Assembly: GCA_030690245.1 (NCBI GenBank)
Contig: JAUYGW010000110.1
Span: 1-10,954, forward strand
Reading direction: 5' to 3'
DNA: 10,954 nt
DNA from: Gallionella sp.
Lineage (GTDB): Bacteria > Pseudomonadota > Gammaproteobacteria > Burkholderiales > Gallionellaceae
Under the pieces are notes generated by a model. It saw only the letters and a program-made list of their open reading frames with translations. It searched no databases and was not told the DNA's origin. Positions 7,705 through 10,954 of this stretch are shown in pieces; the stretch's first letter is position 1; every line of letters starts with the position of its first letter. A program made the translations under genes and the position numbers.

Positions 7705-7731
7705 GCCTATTAACGCAACGCGTTAATAGGC
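7705..7731. repeat. 12-bp perfect inverted repeat after ubiE
   Basis: GCCTATTAACGC (7705-7716), loop AAC, GCGTTAATAGGC (7720-7731). It begins 21 bases after the ubiE stop. It would make a stable hairpin at the mRNA 3' end, perhaps protecting the end or acting as a weak terminator, but the next bases are ACCC. A dispersed repeat is the alternative. Confidence 0.7.
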
Positions 7732-7753
7732 ACCCACGATCAAAACGTTCCGA

Positions 7754-7771
7754 TGTCTCGACACCGAGACA
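7754..7771. repeat. 7-bp inverted repeat
   Basis: TGTCTCG (7754-7760), loop ACAC, CGAGACA (7765-7771); perfect stem with a four-base loop. No T-run follows. Function unknown. Confidence 0.5.
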
Positions 7772-7796
7772 CTGTTCAACTTTGGACATCTATGGC

Positions 7797-7813
7797 CTCC
7801 GGCCTGGCCGGAG
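7797..7813. repeat. 8-bp GC-rich inverted repeat
   Basis: CTCCGGCC (7797-7804), central T, GGCCGGAG (7806-7813). It abuts the interspersed repeat that follows. As a hairpin it would be a 7-bp stem with loop CTG. Confidence 0.5.
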
Positions 7814-7814
7814 A

Positions 7815-7842
7815 CCGGTTTGTCCTGAGCCTGTCGAGGGGC
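7815..7842. repeat. Copy of a widespread proteobacterial interspersed repeat (GTCCTGAGCCTGTCGA core)
   Basis: The core GTCCTGAGCCTGTCGAG (7822-7838) with flanking CGGTTT and GGG closely matches a short repeat scattered between genes in many proteobacteria. Its complement usually reads TTCGACAGGCTCAGGAC. Spurious peptides such as FVLSLSRG or PEPVEG in translated frames are a known by-product and appear here. Recognition is from memory; copy number in this genome cannot be seen. Confidence 0.7.
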
Positions 7843-7955
7843 GATGGCATACAGCATAACCCCACGCCCCGCCCGACATTGCGCCTGAAAGCCGATGCTC
7901 AAAACGCAAAAGTAGCCATACCCGTTGGCGCCGGCGTTCTGCGTGTGGCCGGTTT

Positions 7956-7971
7956 GCCTTGGGAGCAAGGC
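7956..7971. repeat. 6-bp hairpin just downstream of exonuclease III
   Basis: GCCTTG (7956-7961), loop GGAG, CAAGGC (7966-7971). On the minus strand it lies 25 bases past the exonuclease stop and is followed by AAACC. That makes it at best a weak terminator-like stem. Confidence 0.35.
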
Positions 7972-7996
7972 TGATCCAAAGACTGTTGATTCACAA

Positions 7997-8863
7997 TCAG
8001 TCGGTGTAATCGATAATCAGCGGCGCGTGATCGGAAAAGCGTTGCGCCTTGTAGATAGCGGCCGCCTGCGCCCGCGCGGCGATGCCGGGTGTGGCGATCT
8101 GGTAATCGATACGCCAGCCTACATCCCTGGCCCAAGCCTGGCCGCGATTCGACCACCAGGTGTAAGCCGCCAATTCGGGATGCAGCCCGCGAAACACATC
8201 GACAAAACCGGCTTCATCGAATAACCCGGTCAGCCAGGCGCGTTCTTCGGGCAGGAAGCCGGAATTTTTCTGGTTGCCGCGCCAGTTCTTCAGGTCGATT
8301 TCCTTGTGCGCGATGTTCCAGTCTCCGCAGACCACCACTTCGCGCATGCTGGCGCGCAATTCGCGCAAGTGCGGCTGTGACACGTTACCGGCGAAGCCGG
8401 CCGATTGAGGGAGCAGCCGCATCGCACCTCCTTCAGACACTGGAGATGACGCCAGCATGTTGCGGAGGTGCGGCAGGAAAGCCGCCATGAACTTGAACTT
8501 CACGGCCTGCCGCTCCTCGCCGCTGGAGCCGGACGGCAAGTACAGCGACACCACGCTGAGGCCGGCGAAATCCGCGCACAGGTAGCGCCCCTCGGCATCA
8601 AATTCGGCAATGCCCAAACCCGCAGTGACCTGCTGCGGTTTTTCGCGGCAATAGATGCCCACGCCGCTATAGCCCTTCTTCTCCGCATAATGGAAATAGC
8701 CGTGATAGCCCGCCGGGGCGAGCATCTGCTGCGTCATATCGGCTGCCTGCGCCCTGAGTTCCTGCAGGCAAACGATGTCGGCATCCTGCTCGGCGAGCCA
8801 TGCGAAGAAGCCCTTGTTGGCTGCGGAGCGGATGCCGTTCAGGTTGATCGTGATGATGCGCAT
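7997..8863 (-). CDS. xth: Exodeoxyribonuclease III / AP endonuclease (NApe-like) with a 33-residue insertion
   Basis: This cytoplasmic Mg-dependent base-excision-repair enzyme cleaves at abasic sites and trims 3' ends. The 288-residue product starts MRIITINLNGIRSAANKGFF and shows the family's catalytic set: Asn7 (INLNG), Glu35 (CLQELR), Tyr108 (SLYLPSGSSGEERQ), Asp181/Asn183 (CGDWNIAH), NWRGNQKNSGFLPEER (193-208), WRIDYQIATP (250-259) and the final SDHAPL (277-282). It resembles neisserial NApe more than E. coli ExoIII. NApe-type proteins are about 255 residues; the surplus is explained by residues 131-163, an in-frame insertion just before the CGDWN strand. The open frame extends upstream to 9052 and would run across the pyrE promoter and into pyrE; ATG 8863 fits the family. 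Function is probably intact because the insertion falls in a surface loop and every catalytic residue remains. Confidence 0.95.
   Translation of the reverse strand: MRIITINLNGIRSAANKGFFAWLAEQDADIVCLQELRAQAADMTQQMLAPAGYHGYFHYAEKKGYSGVGIYCREKPQQVTAGLGIAEFDAEGRYLCADFAGLSVVSLYLPSGSSGEERQAVKFKFMAAFLPHLRNMLASSPVSEGGAMRLLPQSAGFAGNVSQPHLRELRASMREVVVCGDWNIAHKEIDLKNWRGNQKNSGFLPEERAWLTGLFDEAGFVDVFRGLHPELAAYTWWSNRGQAWARDVGWRIDYQIATPGIAARAQAAAIYKAQRFSDHAPLIIDYTD
8375..8473 (-). repeat. 33-codon in-frame insertion with partial duplication inside exonuclease III
   Basis: Codons 131-163 have no counterpart in the NApe-type family as I know it. PHLRNMLAS (131-139) and PHLRELRAS (164-172) are similar peptides exactly 33 codons apart, as expected for an insertion flanked by, or a partial copy of, its target. 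The insert contains CCGGC-TTC-GCCGG, a small hairpin (within about 8385-8400), and GAAGGAGGTGCGATG, which looks like a ribosome site plus ATG. A captured repeat element or tandem duplication followed by drift are both possible. Confidence 0.6.
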
Positions 8864-8868
8864 GAAAA

Positions 8869-8899
8869 TTTCCGGTGATGGGGGCGCGCCATTATAATG
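8869..8899. promoter_or_regulatory. Divergent promoter region with symmetric -10 for xth and pyrE
   Basis: CATTATAATG (8890-8899) is a perfect 10-bp palindrome and gives an exact TATAAT on both strands: 8893-8898 on plus, facing pyrE, and 8896-8891 on minus, facing xth. Start points near 8905 and 8884 would leave leaders of about 15-26 nt for pyrE and 20 nt for xth. -35 matches are poor on both sides (TTTCCG at 8869-8874 for pyrE), so strength and direction are uncertain. Confidence 0.5.
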
Positions 8900-8930
8900 A
8901 CGGCCATTGCCTTCACCCATGCCGATCACC

Positions 8931-9584
8931 ATGTCCAATTTCAGGCAGGATTTCATCCGCTTTGCCGTGCAGCAAAAAGTATTGTGCTTCGGCGAATTCC
9001 AGACCAAGGCCGGAAGGCTGTCGCCGTATTTTTTCAATGCCGGCCTGTTCAATGACGGTGCGGCATTGAGGAACCTGTCGCAGTTTTACGCGCAGGCCAT
9101 CCTCAGATCCGAAGTGCCATTCGACATGCTGTTCGGCCCGGCCTACAAGGGCATCCCGCTGGCTGCCGGAACCGCCATCGCGCTGGCCGAGCAGGGGCGC
9201 AACGTGCCCTATTGCTATAACCGCAAGGAGGCCAAGGACCACGGCGAAGGCGGCACGACGGTGGGCGCCGCGTTGCAGGGCCGGGTGCTGATCATCGACG
9301 ATGTGATCTCCGCCGGCACTTCGGTGCGCGAATCCATCGACCTGATTCGCGCGGCCGGCGCCGAACCTTGCGGTGTAGTGATCGCGCTGGATCGCATGGA
9401 GCGCGGACAAGGCGAACTTTCCGCCGTGCAGGAAGTGCAACGCAACTATGGCATTCCGGTGGTGTCTATCGCCACACTGGATGACCTGCTCGACTATTTG
9501 CAGGGTGAAGCGGAGATGGTGCAGAATCTGGCCGCCGTGCAATCTTATCGTGATCGTTATGGAGTGAAAAATGACCCAACTTAA
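8931..9584 (+). CDS. pyrE: Orotate phosphoribosyltransferase
   Basis: PyrE joins orotate and PRPP to make orotidine 5'-phosphate in de novo pyrimidine synthesis. The 217-residue protein aligns closely with E. coli Pyr[21 protein letters not shown] (20-39), [15 protein letters not shown] (64-78), the flexible catalytic loop [13 protein letters not shown] (96-108) and the PRPP-binding motif [13 protein letters not shown] (119-131), ending [12 protein letters not shown]. Starts at TTG 8907 and ATG 8919 are in frame, but [12 protein letters not shown] at 8931 matches the family's N terminus. No Shine-Dalgarno is visible before either ATG, consistent with the short leader predicted from the -10 at 8893. 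The 3' end overlaps the next gene by 14 bases. No attenuator is visible upstream, unlike E. coli pyrE. Confidence 0.97.
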   Translation: MSNFRQDFIRFAVQQKVLCFGEFQTKAGRLSPYFFNAGLFNDGAALRNLSQFYAQAILRSEVPFDMLFGPAYKGIPLAAGTAIALAEQGRNVPYCYNRKEAKDHGEGGTTVGAALQGRVLIIDDVISAGTSVRESIDLIRAAGAEPCGVVIALDRMERGQGELSAVQEVQRNYGIPVVSIATLDDLLDYLQGEAEMVQNLAAVQSYRDRYGVKNDPT

Positions 9585-10179
9585 ATTAATCGCCGTATTC
9601 ATCGCCGGCATCGCTTTCAGTTTTCCCGTTGCGGCCAAGATGTACAAATGGGTGGACGATAAGGGCACGACGCATTACGGCGAAACCATCCCGCCGGAAT
9701 ATGCCCACAAGGATCGCAGCGAACTGGACAAGTCCGGACGCGTGATAGAAAAGAAGGAGGTGCTCACTCCCGAAGAGCGCCGCGCCAGCGAACAGGCTGA
9801 CATCGAGAAACGCGCCGATGAAAAAGCCGCACTGGAGCGGAAGCGCCGTGACAAGGCGCTGGTCAACACCTACAGCACCGAAAAAGAAATCGATCTGGCG
9901 CGCAACCGCAATCTGCAACAGGTAGAAGCACGTATCGACAGCATCAGTTCGCAGATCAAAATGGCGAACGACAATTTGCTGGCCTTTCAAAAAGAAGCTG
10001 AGGATCGCACCAAGGCCGGTAAAAAAATCTACTCTACCTTGCAGGAAGACCTGAAGGAATCGCGGGAACGACTGGCCAAGCTGCAACAGGATCTGGAAAA
10101 AGCCAAGACAGAAAAGGCAACCCTGGATGCGCGTTACGATGCCGACAAGGCGCGCTACAAGGAATTGACCGGCAAGTAA
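9571..10179 (+). CDS. Secreted DUF4124 coiled-coil protein of unknown function
   Basis: The 202-residue product starts with a Sec signal peptide (hydrophobic [17 protein letters not shown], likely cleaved after residue 22). A short DUF4124 module follows, with the typical [18 protein letters not shown] (25-42). The rest (about 66-200) is highly charged and predicted helical, rich in Lys, Glu, Arg and Ala with heptad-like spacing ([20 protein letters not shown]), so it is probably a periplasmic coiled coil. DUF4124 proteins are common in beta- and gammaproteobacteria and no activity is established. A good ribosome site (GGAG, 9561-9564) is 6 bases before ATG 9571, within the pyrE coding end, so it is likely co-transcribed with pyrE. 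Its stop touches the stop of the opposing carbonic anhydrase gene with no bases between. Confidence 0.88.
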   Translation: MTQLKLIAVFIAGIAFSFPVAAKMYKWVDDKGTTHYGETIPPEYAHKDRSELDKSGRVIEKKEVLTPEERRASEQADIEKRADEKAALERKRRDKALVNTYSTEKEIDLARNRNLQQVEARIDSISSQIKMANDNLLAFQKEAEDRTKAGKKIYSTLQEDLKESRERLAKLQQDLEKAKTEKATLDARYDADKARYKELTGK

Positions 10180-10809
10180 TTACAGCACTTCAAAGCGGCG
10201 GGCAGCAGCGTTGTAGCCCAGCAGCTCGCCGCGCTCGATATCGAAATACCAGCCATGCAACGTGAGCGAACCTTGTTCGACGCGCTCGCGTATCCAGTGA
10301 AAAGTCATCAAATTATCCAGTGAAACCAGGATCGCATGCTGCTCGCAGGCGCACTGGTGCGCCGCGCTGCCGGCATCCGCAAATTCCCGGCTTACCCGTT
10401 CCCGCGCGGCATCGGCTATCCCCATCCATTCCGAGATGAACGCGTCTTCTTTTTGCATATCGCCCTCCAGCAGGGCGCGGATGCCGCCGCAATGCGCATG
10501 TCCCAGCACGATAAGGTGCTCGACATTCAGCTTGCGCACGCCGAACTCCAGCGCGGCGCTGGTGCCGTGATAGTGCCCCTGGTTTTCTGCGGGAGGAACG
10601 AGATTGGCGACATTGCGTATGACGAACAGGTCGCCCGGCGCGCAATCCAGGATCAAGGCCGGGTCGACGCGCGCGTCGCAGCAGGCGACTACCAGGGTTT
10701 TGGGCGTCTGGCCCTGTTCGACCAGTTCACGAAACAGCGCATCGTCCTTCGCGAAATGCCTTTCGCGGAAGCGTGCAAAGCCTTCGATGAGCTGCCCCGG
10801 AGTACTCAT
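10180..10809 (-). CDS. can: Beta-class carbonic anhydrase
   Basis: This zinc enzyme interconverts CO2 and bicarbonate, in the cytoplasm since no signal peptide is present; bicarbonate feeds carboxylases, including purine synthesis. The 209-residue protein has the beta-class metal site: CCDARVDP (Cys43 with the Asp45/Arg47 dyad) and GHAHCGG (His104, Cys107). Family blocks FVIRNVANLVPP (62-73), TSAALEFGVRKLNVEHLIVLGH (83-104) and LHGWYFDIERGEL (near 184-196) are also present. It lies 10 bases downstream of the purC stop on the same strand, so the two are probably one transcript. Its ribosome site is weak (a distant GAG overlapping the purC stop), suggesting coupling. The symbol can is by class; I cannot tell it from other beta-CA paralogues (cynT-like). 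Confidence 0.93.
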   Translation of the reverse strand: MSTPGQLIEGFARFRERHFAKDDALFRELVEQGQTPKTLVVACCDARVDPALILDCAPGDLFVIRNVANLVPPAENQGHYHGTSAALEFGVRKLNVEHLIVLGHAHCGGIRALLEGDMQKEDAFISEWMGIADAARERVSREFADAGSAAHQCACEQHAILVSLDNLMTFHWIRERVEQGSLTLHGWYFDIERGELLGYNAAARRFEVL

Positions 10810-10819
10810 ATGGGCGAAC

Positions 10820-10954
10820 TCATGCGCCAGTCAGGCGTTGCGCCGCTTCGCGGTATTTGCCGGCAGTCTTTTGCAGCACTTCCTGCGGGATATGCGGCGC
10901 GGGCGCTTGCTTGTTCCAGCCTGATGCTTCCAGCCAGTCGCGCACGAACTGCTT
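10820..10954 (-). CDS. purC: SAICAR synthase PurC, C-terminal 44 residues (cut by window edge)
   Basis: The visible tail reads [20 protein letters not shown], then [20 protein letters not shown] and LTGA before TGA at 10822-10820. This matches the C-terminal end of long-form phosphoribosylaminoimidazole-succinocarboxamide synthases, which ligate aspartate to CAIR in purine synthesis. The motif FVRDWLE...GW followed by P.IP.EV...T..KY.E....LTG is characteristic. The remainder lies beyond the right edge. The gene precedes the carbonic anhydrase by 10 bases on the same strand. Confidence 0.85.
   Translation of the reverse strand, partial: KQFVRDWLEASGWNKQAPAPHIPQEVLQKTAGKYREAAQRLTGA

Larger units (their letters stand above)
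7684..7996. other. Gene-free palindrome-rich region between ubiE and exonuclease III
   Basis: These 313 bases separate ubiE from the converging exonuclease III gene. Open frames across it are short, repeat-derived and lack ribosome sites. It holds five compact inverted repeats or repeat copies within about 270 bases (listed separately). Any transcription stop for the two convergent genes must lie here, although no stem is followed by a T-run. The stretch 7843-7950 shows nothing I can name apart from a GC-rich CGCCGGCG near 7930. Confidence 0.7.

Noticed and set aside
7335-7859. 174-codon plus-strand open frame running out of ubiE
   Set aside because: Overlaps ubiE in another frame and continues through repeats; the PEPVEG-type ending is produced by the interspersed repeat.
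7956-7971. Intrinsic terminator for exonuclease III
   Set aside because: The stem is only 6 bp and is followed on the minus strand by AAACC rather than a T-run; kept only as a hairpin.
7723-7974. Short open frames on both strands in the ubiE-xth gap
   Set aside because: They lack ribosome sites and recognisable domains and are built partly from the repeat at 7815-7842.
8864-9052. N-terminal extension of exonuclease III
   Set aside because: It would run across the pyrE promoter and into pyrE antisense, and the added residues do not resemble the family's N terminus, which begins exactly at ATG 8863.

Overview
The window is a gene-dense, GC-rich stretch of chromosome that reads as a betaproteobacterium. 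A relative of the Gallionellaceae/Nitrosomonadales is my best guess, inferred from protein style and gene order rather than from any marker gene. Almost all of it is housekeeping and cell-envelope genes. I see no phage, plasmid, IS transposase, CRISPR array, rRNA or tRNA.

Layout: (1) 1-2185, minus strand: a tripartite efflux operon with a membrane-fusion lipoprotein gene followed by the first 337 codons of an AcrB/MexB-type RND pump gene that runs off the left edge. Its upstream region holds a candidate promoter whose spacer is a 16-bp palindrome. (2) 2474-2707, plus: a lone TusA-like sulfur-carrier gene. (3) 2716-3600, minus: rsmI. It is divergent from, and overlaps at its start with, a plus-strand envelope cluster at 3595-6882: lppC (LpoA-type lipoprotein), yraN, a GmhA/DiaA SIS-domain gene, the BON lipoprotein gene dolP, and hldC/rfaE2. 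This matches the E. coli order rsmI-lpoA-yraN-diaA-dolP, with a heptose-nucleotide gene added at the end. (4) 6952-7683, plus: ubiE. (5) 7684-7996: a 313-bp gene-free region packed with palindromes and one widespread interspersed repeat. (6) 7997-8863, minus: exodeoxyribonuclease III with a 33-codon in-frame insertion, divergent from pyrE (8931-9584, plus) across a 67-bp gap that contains a symmetric -10 element. (7) 9571-10179, plus: a secreted DUF4124 coiled-coil protein. (8) Minus strand at the right edge: the tail of purC followed by a beta-carbonic anhydrase.

The envelope cluster is the functional core: peptidoglycan-synthase activation (LppC), outer-membrane integrity (DolP) and lipopolysaccharide heptose supply (SIS isomerase plus HldC). 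The SIS protein occupies the diaA position but keeps all four metal/catalytic positions of the phosphoheptose isomerase GmhA, which fits its pairing with hldC.

I do not find a clear undescribed multi-gene system. The points most worth checking are the exonuclease III insertion, the GmhA-like signature at the diaA locus, short palindromic repeats that have entered coding sequence, and the compact divergent promoters.
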